Source: a virus
Reading direction: 5' to 3' (one strand)
IMG/VR virus record: IMGVR_UViG_3300009506_000004
Coordinates: 1-64,000 of that record
DNA: 64,000 bases
Shown: in pieces, positions 47,158 through 56,103 of the stretch
How positions within the stretch are numbered: the first letter of the stretch is position 1
Layout: every line of letters begins with the position of its first letter
Notes under the pieces: generated by a model
What the model was told of the DNA's origin: nothing
The model's database searches: none
The model's input: the letters and a program-made list of their open reading frames with translations, nothing else
Program-made: the position numbers and the translations under genes

Positions 47158-47416
47158 ATTTTTCCTTTCTTTCAATTATAACATTTTTTGGAAGCCTATG
47201 CTTTCTTGAGATACCTAATTCTTTTTTAATTAGAGCACGTGCTTCACTACAAGTGACAGCAACAACAGTACCACTTTGACCATTATATTCATAATACCAC
47301 TTATTAGGTATATTATCACCAAAATAGCCAGCAGCCCTATTTGCCCTACAAATTACACGATTCAAATAATTAATTTTAGCTTCCAGTTTATTTAGTAAGC
47401 ATCCTCTTGTTTTCAT
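47141..47416 (-). CDS. hypothetical protein, 91 aa
   Basis: Basic N-terminal helix, then TVVAVTCSEARALIKKELG, like small alpha/beta domains. ATGA overlap with the GNAT-like gene. Confidence 0.65.
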   Translation of the reverse strand: MKTRGCLLNKLEAKINYLNRVICRANRAAGYFGDNIPNKWYYEYNGQSGTVVAVTCSEARALIKKELGISRKHRLPKNVIIERKEKYVENQ

Positions 47417-47901
47417 AATATTTCTTTCTGAAATATATAAGCCTCTACTATGTTACCATATCTTTCAAACTTATTTTCCTCTATTCTAACACATTTATAA
47501 CCCATTGTAACTAACCATTCAGAAATATCGTATGGATCCATTTTTCCAAAACAAGAAGTTACTGGAGTAGTAAATTGTATTAATTTAGCACCTAATTTAT
47601 ATACACTAAATTCTATTGAATTTAGAAATAATTCATCGGCTCCTATTTTCTTTCCAGCAATCTTTACAGCAAATTTGTGTATATATGCTATTTTTTCATC
47701 TTCCACATATTCTATCAAAGCAAATCCTATAGGTGTATGGTCAAGTGTTAATACCGATATTCTCCAATTTTGAAAATATTTTCCTATAGTCTGCCAATCA
47801 TTTGTTGTATAAGGAATTTCATTTGATTTTAAATCAATATCAACAAGATGATGCGCATCACCAGGTTGCATGGGTCTTATATCAATATTTAATTGTTCCA
47901 T
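47413..47901 (-). CDS. GNAT-like acetyltransferase, 162 aa
   Basis: RPMQPGDAHHLVDID start and IGFALIEYVEDEKIAYIHKFAVK match the GNAT fold order; the acetyl-CoA loop (KIAGKKIGADELFL) is a weak match. Function unknown. Confidence 0.6.
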   Translation of the reverse strand: MEQLNIDIRPMQPGDAHHLVDIDLKSNEIPYTTNDWQTIGKYFQNWRISVLTLDHTPIGFALIEYVEDEKIAYIHKFAVKIAGKKIGADELFLNSIEFSVYKLGAKLIQFTTPVTSCFGKMDPYDISEWLVTMGYKCVRIEENKFERYGNIVEAYIFQKEIL

Positions 47902-47908
47902 TTACATC

Positions 47909-48904
47909 TTATCGTGCAGTATAAAACTTGGCTGGTCTTGCACAAGCTGCAAAAAAATCACCTTCTGCTGTACCATCAGATAACATAGAAAAAACAGTAG
48001 AATTTAATTCTTCACATTTTTTGTTATTTTCTTGTTCACTTAATTCTGTAAAAATATATCCACTTTTAATGGCATTCCACATTGTAATTAAGCGCTGCCT
48101 TAAACTAAATTGATATTCTTTTGAAACTTGGCTTTTATGATTTGCTATACGCAATAATGGAGGGCCAATGGGTGGTCTAGATGGTTTTGATGCTATTTGC
48201 TCTATACAAACAACCATTTTTTCAGACCCTACTTCTTCTCCCATCATCCACCCATACATAGATAATTGATCAGCCCAGTCAATACTCACATGCTCCATAT
48301 TAAATTCATTTATAGTTAATCCCATAAATTCTTTTGGTTTATATAATCCATGAGATTTATGATTTGAACGACTTGGTTTTAACCACCCCTCGCCATCCCT
48401 ACACAGTGCATATCCCTTATTTGGTGAAACAGGATTTTTACTACAATATCCATTTACTTTCCAGTCTAAAATTATATGAGCACCATTTTTATGAATAAAC
48501 CTACAATCAGGTTTACCAGATATAGGTATATCACAAATTGTTGAATAAGCTTCAAACTCAAATTTGGGATCTTCTTGTGCCCCTTCCATTAAATATAATA
48601 AATCTATATAAGCACCACAGTATTCATAATTTTCTAATATATGTTTACCTGCTTCTATAGCAAAATCCCTATTTTGTTTCTCTACTTGTGCTTCAAATAA
48701 TTTATCAAAAACATCATCTTTATTAAATAAGTCTTTTTGTAGTTTAGCTTTAACATATGCATCAAAAGCAGACCCAGCTGCTGCTGCTGGTAATTGTGGT
48801 TCTTTTTCTATTTTTGTTTCACATAAATAAGTTAAATAAAAACTCTCTTTATTTTTTTCAAATGTAGCTAAAGAACTAGGACTAATATTAGTAGGTTGTC
48901 TCAT
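47909..48904 (-). CDS. RecB/Cas4-like PD-(D/E)xK nuclease, 331 aa
   Basis: ISGKPDCRF then AHIILDWKVNGY give the GxxD...(D)xK active site and WADQLSMYGWMM supplies the QxxxY motif of the RecB/Cas4 exonuclease group. No Cas genes nearby, so likely phage recombination. Located between tail-type and GNAT genes. Confidence 0.8.
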   Translation of the reverse strand: MRQPTNISPSSLATFEKNKESFYLTYLCETKIEKEPQLPAAAAGSAFDAYVKAKLQKDLFNKDDVFDKLFEAQVEKQNRDFAIEAGKHILENYEYCGAYIDLLYLMEGAQEDPKFEFEAYSTICDIPISGKPDCRFIHKNGAHIILDWKVNGYCSKNPVSPNKGYALCRDGEGWLKPSRSNHKSHGLYKPKEFMGLTINEFNMEHVSIDWADQLSMYGWMMGEEVGSEKMVVCIEQIASKPSRPPIGPPLLRIANHKSQVSKEYQFSLRQRLITMWNAIKSGYIFTELSEQENNKKCEELNSTVFSMLSDGTAEGDFFAACARPAKFYTAR

Positions 48905-49848
48905 TCAAAACTCCAATGCTGCAAATACATTGACCACTCATCATTAGTTGGGGATGGAGAATATCTTGCATTCATACCAAAACCAACTTGATTAGGACCA
49001 GAAGTAAAAAAACTAGTCCTACTAACTGAAATTAATGTAGACCAACCATATCCAGTATTAGAGTACTTAAAATATAAATTAGTTCCATTATCTTCCAATT
49101 GAAACCAAAAACATTGTGGCCAAATAACATATCTACCATAACTTTTAACCCATCCATAACCTGTTGTTTCATCTGTATAATTGTAAACAGCTAAATCACC
49201 ATCGTTTCTCATAAAAATAGCTGTAATCTTAGACGTGCTACTTTCTCTAAACCACATTTGAGCTAATGGTAATTGATTAACAGCATCCCTATCTCCCCAA
49301 GCTGACCATGAAAATCTCCCACTAACTGAATATGGTGTCGAGGGTGCACTAATTACTAACCCTTGCAAATTAGGTCCACCCAATGTATGTGTAAGGCAAG
49401 TTAATCTAATTTCACCATTATCCATTTCGGTAGCAACTGCATCCCCTTCTGTAGAATTTTGGTTAACCCATGTCCAATCAGTTAAATCAATAGCATTATC
49501 TGAGCCATCCATCATATGACCTACACCTTTTCCCTCGCCATATAATGGAACCCTATCAACCATATATTGATTCAATGCAGCAGCAGTAATAATAGAATGA
49601 ATATAAGTACCAGCTGAATGTGAGGCAGCTGTTGTCCCTTCAACCTCTCTTTCTACTGTTAACTCGTTTGTATCAGAATCAACAGCAGTTACTAGCATAA
49701 TTTCACTATCAATAATAATACGGAAATCTTCTGAAGTTGGCAATCCACTTACAGTACTGGCCACTAAAGTTGTAACACTGTCATTTATATCAGCTACTAA
49801 TGCTGCAACGTAACTATTAACTAATTGTTCTCTTTGAATTGCTGACAT
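48901..49848 (-). CDS. tail-type structural protein, paralog 1, 315 aa
   Basis: ATG at 49848 behind GGAAGAA avoids overlap with the paralog. Residues 30-100 show the strand pattern FRIIIDSEIMLVTAVDS...TVEREVEGTTAASHSAG typical of phage tail-tip or fibre attachment domains; the C-terminal 190 residues look like a concanavalin/laminin-G jelly roll (FRLEDNGT-type turns). Probably binds host surface sugar. Confidence 0.75.
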   Translation of the reverse strand: MSAIQREQLVNSYVAALVADINDSVTTLVASTVSGLPTSEDFRIIIDSEIMLVTAVDSDTNELTVEREVEGTTAASHSAGTYIHSIITAAALNQYMVDRVPLYGEGKGVGHMMDGSDNAIDLTDWTWVNQNSTEGDAVATEMDNGEIRLTCLTHTLGGPNLQGLVISAPSTPYSVSGRFSWSAWGDRDAVNQLPLAQMWFRESSTSKITAIFMRNDGDLAVYNYTDETTGYGWVKSYGRYVIWPQCFWFQLEDNGTNLYFKYSNTGYGWSTLISVSRTSFFTSGPNQVGFGMNARYSPSPTNDEWSMYLQHWSFE

Positions 49849-49850
49849 AA

Positions 49851-50762
49851 CTATTCTTCCACCCATTGTACAATAGTAATGTTACCAGCTGCTGTAGTAT
49901 CATTTGAATTAACATAGAATCCAACTTGATCTGCACCATTTGTTAAAAATGTAGTTCTAGCCTCACTAGCAACTAATTGAAATTCCATTCCATTAGTAGA
50001 AGTATAAAACAAAATATTTGTATTATTATCTTCTATTCTGAACCAATGCGGAAACCCAAATAACCATACTTGAGCGCCATATAAATCAGCACTAAAAACT
50101 GTAGGGCTAGTGTATTTAAGAATTCTAAGTGTTCCATCTGCCAAACAAGCATGGGTTATTAACCTAGAAGAAACACTATCTCTAGCAACTATACCACAAT
50201 GCCCAGCTGTACCACTTCCACTCCAGTTAGGTTGTGGTATAAATGCAGCTGTAACTGTCCAAGGTGCAGATTGAGGGATTGCTTTTTGTAAAACTCTCAA
50301 ATTGGCACCAGTACCTGTTTGTGCTATTAATTGTATTCCCCCACTGGATAAATCAGATACAGTAGATGTACCTTGATTAACCCATGTAAAATCAGTTGAA
50401 TCTATAACACTGCCACCACTTACGAGACTATTCATTGGTGCAAGTAAATTATCATCATCTACAAATGGAGTATAATCCATCAATAAACGCTTCATAGATT
50501 CTTTTGTCAAAATTAAAGAAACAACAGCTTCGTCACTATGTGATGCTGCTTCTGATCCACCATCCCCTCTTTCTACAGTGAACGTGTAACTAGAAATAGC
50601 AGTTACTAGCATAATTTCATTATCAATAATGATACGAAAGTTTCCAGCTGATGGAAATTGAGCTACGCTATCAACTATTACTGATGTAGTAGTTGAATTT
50701 ATACCACCATTTAAAGTAGTCTGTGCCCCATTTGAAAATTGTTCAAATTTATTTGTGCCCAT
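49851..50762 (-). CDS. tail-type structural protein, paralog 2, 303 aa
   Basis: Same two-domain layout as its neighbour: FRIIIDNEIMLVTAISS...TVERGDGGSEAASHSD, then jelly-roll C-terminus with FRIEDNNTNILFY. Tandem duplication with diverged binding domains. ATG at 50762. Confidence 0.75.
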   Translation of the reverse strand: MGTNKFEQFSNGAQTTLNGGINSTTTSVIVDSVAQFPSAGNFRIIIDNEIMLVTAISSYTFTVERGDGGSEAASHSDEAVVSLILTKESMKRLLMDYTPFVDDDNLLAPMNSLVSGGSVIDSTDFTWVNQGTSTVSDLSSGGIQLIAQTGTGANLRVLQKAIPQSAPWTVTAAFIPQPNWSGSGTAGHCGIVARDSVSSRLITHACLADGTLRILKYTSPTVFSADLYGAQVWLFGFPHWFRIEDNNTNILFYTSTNGMEFQLVASEARTTFLTNGADQVGFYVNSNDTTAAGNITIVQWVEE

Positions 50763-50774
50763 ATTTTTACCCGT

Positions 50775-51854
50775 TTATTCTACCTCTCGCTTACGCCAAT
50801 ACCTAGCTTCTTTTGGTATTCCATCATCAGAAAATTCTCGGTATTTAAATGTAATTTTTTCTCCTAGTTTAAAATACAGTCCTTGAAAATTATTGGGCAT
50901 TTCTTCACCAGGATGTTCTATGGCATACGAAACCATATCATTTGTTTCAAATCTTCTTTCTACATCTGTAAATCCTGATAATTCTAGGCGTTTTCCATTA
51001 TAATCTAGTATAATAGAACCTATTAGACCTAACAATTTTGAACCTTTATTTGTTTCCCTCCCACTTATAAAGCCTATGATAGTACCTTCATCATCATTCC
51101 ATGGTTTAAATTTAAGGCATGAGGAAACACGTTTTGGTGTCCATTTAGAATTTGGATTACGTAGAATTATACCTTCTGCACCTTGCTCTAATAAATTATC
51201 TAAATGTCTATTTAACTGAATTAGTGCTTCATTTTTATCATTTGGTAATATTATTTGCCTATGTATATAAACTTGATCATCCCATTTATTCCAACTTCTC
51301 ATAGCAAATAACTCTTGTTCAAAAGAAGCATTAATTGGTGGTGCTATTAATTGCTTTTGAATACCATTCAACCATATTTTTATATGCTCCCAATTAATAG
51401 AGACATGCATATTAGTATTATTTATAATTCCTGTTTGAAATAAATTAGCCCATGGTGGACTTGAAAAAACAGCAAAATAAATCTGGTCAAACCTAGCATC
51501 TGGCTCATCACCACCACATATAGAACGACATAATTGAAAATTTCCACGGCCAGCCCAAAGTTCACCATCGCACGGAAATGGCGGTAATTTATTTATAAAC
51601 CAATCAGGAACTATAATTGGGTTTCCATATCTAGACCAAAGTCCAGTTGAAAATGGTTTTATTTTTGTTTTTAATTCACCAGTTTTAGGATTATTTATTG
51701 AAGCCCATGGTACATCAATAGTTCTTATACCACGAGTAATACCACCATCCCATAAGCATCTTGTCCCATCCAATTTTTCTGATAAGAACCACCCAGTTAT
51801 ATCATCTTTGCCAGGTCTAAAAGTTTTTGCTAATTGTAAAAACTCTCTTTTCAT
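50775..51854 (-). CDS. ATP-dependent DNA ligase, 359 aa
   Basis: Nucleotidyltransferase motifs: I SEKLDGTR (Lys27 takes AMP), III CDGELW, IV EGIILR, V CLKFKPW. An OB domain with GTIIGFISGRETNKG and the terminal RYWRKR follow. Size as in T7 ligase. Seals nicks in replicating phage DNA. Confidence 0.95.
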   Translation of the reverse strand: MKREFLQLAKTFRPGKDDITGWFLSEKLDGTRCLWDGGITRGIRTIDVPWASINNPKTGELKTKIKPFSTGLWSRYGNPIIVPDWFINKLPPFPCDGELWAGRGNFQLCRSICGGDEPDARFDQIYFAVFSSPPWANLFQTGIINNTNMHVSINWEHIKIWLNGIQKQLIAPPINASFEQELFAMRSWNKWDDQVYIHRQIILPNDKNEALIQLNRHLDNLLEQGAEGIILRNPNSKWTPKRVSSCLKFKPWNDDEGTIIGFISGRETNKGSKLLGLIGSIILDYNGKRLELSGFTDVERRFETNDMVSYAIEHPGEEMPNNFQGLYFKLGEKITFKYREFSDDGIPKEARYWRKREVE

Positions 51855-52496
51855 TTATTCTCCAGTATACTTTTTAGCTATTTCCAGAAGTTTTATTCCA
51901 ACATAATCAGATGATTTATTTAATTTTTTTGCTATTTTCCTATTAGACAAACCCTCTATTTTTAACTGCATAATTTGCTGTTCTAAATCAGATAATTTAT
52001 CAATAAAATCATTAAACCAAATTTCACTAAATAAATTCCCGTCTAATGCTTCAATATCACTTATTTTTAGTTGTCTACTACTAATTTTATTTATCTTATC
52101 TTGACTCCATTCTCTTCCGTCATGGTGAAATAAACTTCCAGGAGGAATAGAAACTGGTAATTTTGACCTTACTACCCATTTTTTAACAGCACCTAGACAT
52201 TCCTTTTTGACATAGCCAATAAATCCATGCGCTGTAAAATTTTTCCCTAATGATTTATTTACAAACTCTGTTAGTGCTAGTAAAGATTCACCAATCAAAT
52301 CATCCTTTAAATTTAAAAATTGGGCATTATTTCTAATAAACCAATCAACTTCATTAATTACGAAACCTATCAATCCACTTATTAAATCATTTACAACTGA
52401 TTCATCACCAGCAGCTAACCTTTCCATATCTTCATTAGAAGGTATATGTTCATTTGGTAAATTATCCATTATTCCATTCCATTTTAATATGCTCAT
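51855..52496 (-). CDS. sigma-70-like factor, 213 aa
   Basis: Region 2-like helices at about 65-110 (LKDDLIGESLLALTEFV, GFIGYVKKECL) and a region 4 HTH at 168-210 (LEQQIMQLKIEGLSNRKIAKKL). Could redirect host RNA polymerase to late phage promoters. Region 2 is diverged, so a DNA-binding role without polymerase is possible. Confidence 0.7.
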   Translation of the reverse strand: MSILKWNGIMDNLPNEHIPSNEDMERLAAGDESVVNDLISGLIGFVINEVDWFIRNNAQFLNLKDDLIGESLLALTEFVNKSLGKNFTAHGFIGYVKKECLGAVKKWVVRSKLPVSIPPGSLFHHDGREWSQDKINKISSRQLKISDIEALDGNLFSEIWFNDFIDKLSDLEQQIMQLKIEGLSNRKIAKKLNKSSDYVGIKLLEIAKKYTGE

Positions 52497-52969
52497 GAAT
52501 GTGTTGTATCTTCTATCAAGAAAAATTGTAATGGATTAAAATCTTGGTCTTTATTCCAAGCCCATTTATAACCGCGTGGGTCATAAAATTGCCGTTCTTC
52601 TTTACACCAAGCTACTGCGTGTGGCATTTTAGCAGTAGTGCCAAATACAACACCATCACCAAATAAAAATGCTTCAAAGAACCTTTCTTCACCTAACAAT
52701 GGAGTATGATCTATAATCATATTTCCATGCATTAATGCTGGATGTCTCTCTACCATAGTCATTGAATATCCTTTTAAAAGGAGGATATCTACAAATTCTT
52801 GTGGGTGAAAACTTCTAAAACAATATGGTTCTGGTGGTGCGTTTTCATCTAAAATTCTTTCCATACCATTGTGGCCCAATTGCTCTATTAGACTTTCCAT
52901 CGTCTCATTTAGTACCATCGCAAAAGATGCTACAACACATTGTGGTGATTCTGCTTTAATTAATTTCAT
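52493..52969 (-). CDS. C39-like cysteine-protease-fold protein, 158 aa
   Basis: QCVVASFAMVL (10-20) supplies the oxyanion Gln and catalytic Cys, HAVAWCKEERQFYDPRG (about 117-133) the His and Asp, as in papain-like C39 peptidases. Target unknown; could cleave a host or structural protein. Confidence 0.65.
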   Translation of the reverse strand: MKLIKAESPQCVVASFAMVLNETMESLIEQLGHNGMERILDENAPPEPYCFRSFHPQEFVDILLLKGYSMTMVERHPALMHGNMIIDHTPLLGEERFFEAFLFGDGVVFGTTAKMPHAVAWCKEERQFYDPRGYKWAWNKDQDFNPLQFFLIEDTTHS

Positions 52970-53135
52970 TTCTTTTTCTTTTCTTTTTACTATTTTTTAT
53001 AGCTTGTCCATCAGCTAATGCTCTACGCTTTGCACTATTTCTACTTTTTGTATTTCCTTTTATATAAAAATGAATTTTTCCATCATTCCAACAATAGCCT
53101 ACTTTTTCGCCCACAATTACTCTCTTCAAGGGCAT
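52956..53135 (-). CDS. small basic protein, 59 aa
   Basis: ATG at 53135 behind GGAGGAG. Ends in a Lys/Arg-rich stretch (KNSKKKRKRNE) and has an aromatic N-terminal strand pair. Possibly nucleic-acid binding. Confidence 0.6.
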   Translation of the reverse strand: MPLKRVIVGEKVGYCWNDGKIHFYIKGNTKSRNSAKRRALADGQAIKNSKKKRKRNEIN

Positions 53136-53547
53136 TATCACACTCCTCCAGCAATTCATCTATTGTGGGTTGCTGATCCCAAGAACTTTTCCAATAATCT
53201 CTCCAATTAGGTTTTCCGAATAATTTTTTGTATTCTTCCGACATAAAATCAAAATTACATTCTTCTTTACTCGATGCGCCTAAAATCCATATCCCTATGT
53301 TATATTGTTCCCAAATAGGCCATTTTATTTTCTGTGCTTTAGTAAAAGCATATTTACCATAAACTTTAAAATCTACCCATCTAGTTCCAAATTCATTATG
53401 AGCAATATAAACATCTGGTATACCATATTGACTGATGTTTCCTGTTAATCTTTCTATATGCCATTTCTTAGCTTTTAAAAAATTAATCCATTTACCCTGA
53501 ATATAAAATTCAGGACCATGATAATTCCTGGGTTCAAAGGGTTCCAT
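53083..53547 (-). CDS. VRR-type PD-(D/E)xK nuclease, 154 aa
   Basis: GIPDVYI, then RWVDFKVYG and FTKAQKIKWPIW: the PD...D/ExK...Q core of VRR nucleases/resolvases (Asp instead of Glu before K). Possibly resolves replication junctions. Confidence 0.7.
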   Translation of the reverse strand: MEPFEPRNYHGPEFYIQGKWINFLKAKKWHIERLTGNISQYGIPDVYIAHNEFGTRWVDFKVYGKYAFTKAQKIKWPIWEQYNIGIWILGASSKEECNFDFMSEEYKKLFGKPNWRDYWKSSWDQQPTIDELLEECDNALEESNCGRKSRLLLE

Positions 53548-56094
53548 TTAATCACCACATGAGCCTCCTTTTGTTAAGGAGCATATATTCATTGAATATT
53601 CTTCAACAGCATCCTCGTATCTAATAGGCACTAATGGTTGTCCACCACGAGCACCATCTGGATAAACTGTTATTCCTCTTAATTTAGATAAATATTTTAA
53701 TAAAATAGTTCCAAAATTATTTAATGTACTTTCGTTATTTAACTCACTTCCCCATCTGGGCAGATTAATCGTGCTACTAATAGCATGGTCAACATATTGC
53801 TGAACCCAAGCTTGAAAGGCTATTCTACGTTCTGGGTCACTAGCAAGATCATATGCGTCTTCAATAAGGTCTGGTCTCACACCATTTTCAATAAGTCGTT
53901 TAGCACAAGGATCCACAACTTTCTGCGAAAACCAGACATTTCCTTTTAAATATCGCCTTTCATAAGCTACACAAAATATAGGCTCAATTCCAGTTGTTGT
54001 CTCTGCTACTATTCCAATAGTCCCTGTTGGTGCTATAGCTCTAGTTGCAACTGGTGTTGATATTTCCCATTCATTAGCATATTTTTCAGCATATTCATCA
54101 GTTTTTAAATACACTTTCAAATATTTTTCTAACTCTTCATCAGGTCCGTATTTCTTACCATGAGTTAAGAGCCATTCATGAACACCCATTAATCCTAATC
54201 CAAGACGTCTATTAGCATTTCTTACTTTATCAACTTTAGGATATGGTACATCTGAATATAAAGTACCAGCTAAAAGAAACATAATAGCTAATTCAACAAC
54301 TTCTTCCATTTCCTCTAAACTATGAATTCTTGATAAATTTATAGATCCAAGATTACAAATATCAGAATCATTAGCACTAGTGACCTCCGTGCAATTAGAT
54401 AATCTAACACCTTCAGCTATAAATGAATGTTCTTCTACTCCAACATTACAACAATAAACATCTTGAATAGCACCATTAGTAATATTTATTACTTTTAATT
54501 CAGATTGCCTATAAGATTTATAACCCCTAAATTTTCCTAAATTCAATCTTTTACAAGGAATTATTTTTGCAAATCTAGCGATGCTACTAGATAAAACTAT
54601 TAAATTTCTAGTATCTTGTTTTCCATCAAAACCAGATTTAATTGGTGCTGATATAGTTGACAGTATTCCTAAACACTCTAATAAACGCCTAGCTTCAATT
54701 AAAAATTCAAATTTTCCAGATAATCTAATCATCACTTTATTTGAATCAAAAGAACCATCAGCATCAAACCAACCTGCTAAAAATGAAAATGCACAATTAA
54801 CATCAGGTATATGATCTTTTATTGTTTCACTAACTAATGAATATCTATCATATCCTCTCTTATCATTATATTTTGTACAAAGTCCTACAATATATTTCTT
54901 TAATCTTTTCTTTTCTTCAGTACAAAATGATACACTTTTCTCAGAATCATCACCAAATAAAAATCCAGCTGTATATGCTTCTTTATCCAGAATTCCATCA
55001 AATTCAAGTTCAGGTAAGGAAACATCTAAATAATCATTAATCTCTAAATCTTTAGCTTTAACTTTTATAATATTTAATTTTCTACGCTTTCCAGCACCAG
55101 TATATTTTCTTACAAAAAATTCATGGTCTAAATCACAAGTTATAAATCTTTTTCCAGTTATCTCAATAGTTATTGTTTTAACATTTTCTTTTGTTTTAAC
55201 AAATGTTGCTTCTGACCATTGATAACCAGTCCACAATTTAGTAGGTATTCCAATAATTTCTTTTACTTGTTTATAACCATCTTTTGTTAATACAAAAGTA
55301 TCACTAGAAATTGGTGCATTCCTTAAATCTTCACCAACATTATGTCCACAATTGACACTAAAACCAGGTTCACCAGTTTTACACATTCTACGTATAACAG
55401 TCCAATAAATTCCATGGGCTAATGAATGTTGTGGATCTTCTGGGTCATTATAAGCTTCAAAAAATTCATCATCTAATCCAATACTGATGTTTGTCATATC
55501 AAGTGTAGCTGGAAAATTAAAATCTCTTTCTTTTAATTCTCTAACCTCTTGAATCCAATCCTTTGCTACAATGAATTTATGTGCGTCAGGGTGTTGCCAG
55601 TTCAAACCAGCCCAAATAGCTGCTCGTCTTGACCCACCTTGAATTATGCCACGGCCACATTCGTTTATCATTTGCATCAAAGCCAATGGACCAGTTGCAG
55701 TACCACCAGTGCGCCTAATTTTAGCCCCTTCTTCACGAATTAAACTATATTCAATACCTATTCCAGCACCAGTCATAAGAGCCATACTGGCCTTGTGGAG
55801 TAATTCTGACCACCCTTCCCGGCTATCCTCTGCCCTAAGCATTAAACAATTTTGAGTCTGATGGAAAGAGTTTCCTGCTGCTGCTAAATATCTACCACCT
55901 GGAATAAATTTACGTTCTCGTATAAGTTTATGAATTGCTTGGCAATATTTACTTCGCATATTATAGCCAGCAGCCTTCATAACATGTTTAGTTGTCCTAT
56001 AAGCTATATTATTCCAATTTTCCTTAGAACCATCTTCAAGAGTATGACTATATTTATGCTCCATAATAGTACGAGCAAAATTTGACATTTCCAT
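53548..56094 (-). CDS. nrdJ: class II ribonucleotide reductase with intein, 848 aa (541 after splicing)
   Basis: N-extein 1-260 and C-extein 568-848. After splicing the active site reads N-A-C-T-E, with the catalytic Cys568 also being the intein's +1 residue. PTGTIG (substrate phosphate loop) and GIEP follow; C-terminal Cys residues (ICSLTKGGSCGD) could be the redox pair. No NrdB or activase nearby, which fits a B12-dependent class II enzyme. Makes dNTP precursors for phage replication. Confidence 0.9.
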   Translation of the reverse strand: MEMSNFARTIMEHKYSHTLEDGSKENWNNIAYRTTKHVMKAAGYNMRSKYCQAIHKLIRERKFIPGGRYLAAAGNSFHQTQNCLMLRAEDSREGWSELLHKASMALMTGAGIGIEYSLIREEGAKIRRTGGTATGPLALMQMINECGRGIIQGGSRRAAIWAGLNWQHPDAHKFIVAKDWIQEVRELKERDFNFPATLDMTNISIGLDDEFFEAYNDPEDPQHSLAHGIYWTVIRRMCKTGEPGFSVNCGHNVGEDLRNAPISSDTFVLTKDGYKQVKEIIGIPTKLWTGYQWSEATFVKTKENVKTITIEITGKRFITCDLDHEFFVRKYTGAGKRRKLNIIKVKAKDLEINDYLDVSLPELEFDGILDKEAYTAGFLFGDDSEKSVSFCTEEKKRLKKYIVGLCTKYNDKRGYDRYSLVSETIKDHIPDVNCAFSFLAGWFDADGSFDSNKVMIRLSGKFEFLIEARRLLECLGILSTISAPIKSGFDGKQDTRNLIVLSSSIARFAKIIPCKRLNLGKFRGYKSYRQSELKVINITNGAIQDVYCCNVGVEEHSFIAEGVRLSNCTEVTSANDSDICNLGSINLSRIHSLEEMEEVVELAIMFLLAGTLYSDVPYPKVDKVRNANRRLGLGLMGVHEWLLTHGKKYGPDEELEKYLKVYLKTDEYAEKYANEWEISTPVATRAIAPTGTIGIVAETTTGIEPIFCVAYERRYLKGNVWFSQKVVDPCAKRLIENGVRPDLIEDAYDLASDPERRIAFQAWVQQYVDHAISSTINLPRWGSELNNESTLNNFGTILLKYLSKLRGITVYPDGARGGQPLVPIRYEDAVEEYSMNICSLTKGGSCGD
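54394..55314 (-). mobile_element. LAGLIDADG intein in the ribonucleotide reductase, 307 aa
   Basis: Residues 261-567. Block A is PISSDTFVLTKDG: the first residue is Pro where Cys or Ser is expected. Block B has TCDLDHEFFV. Two LAGLIDADG motifs, AGFLFGDDS (376-384) and LAGWFDADG (439-447), form a homing endonuclease. Block F/G reads QDVYCCNVGVEEHSF to RLSN, with Ser instead of the usual penultimate His, then Cys+1. Confidence 0.9.
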
Positions 56095-56103
56095 TTCACT
56101 ATC

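Noticed and set aside
47909-48904. Cas4 of a CRISPR system
   Set aside because: No other cas gene or repeat array; the RecB/Cas4 fold is common in phage recombination.
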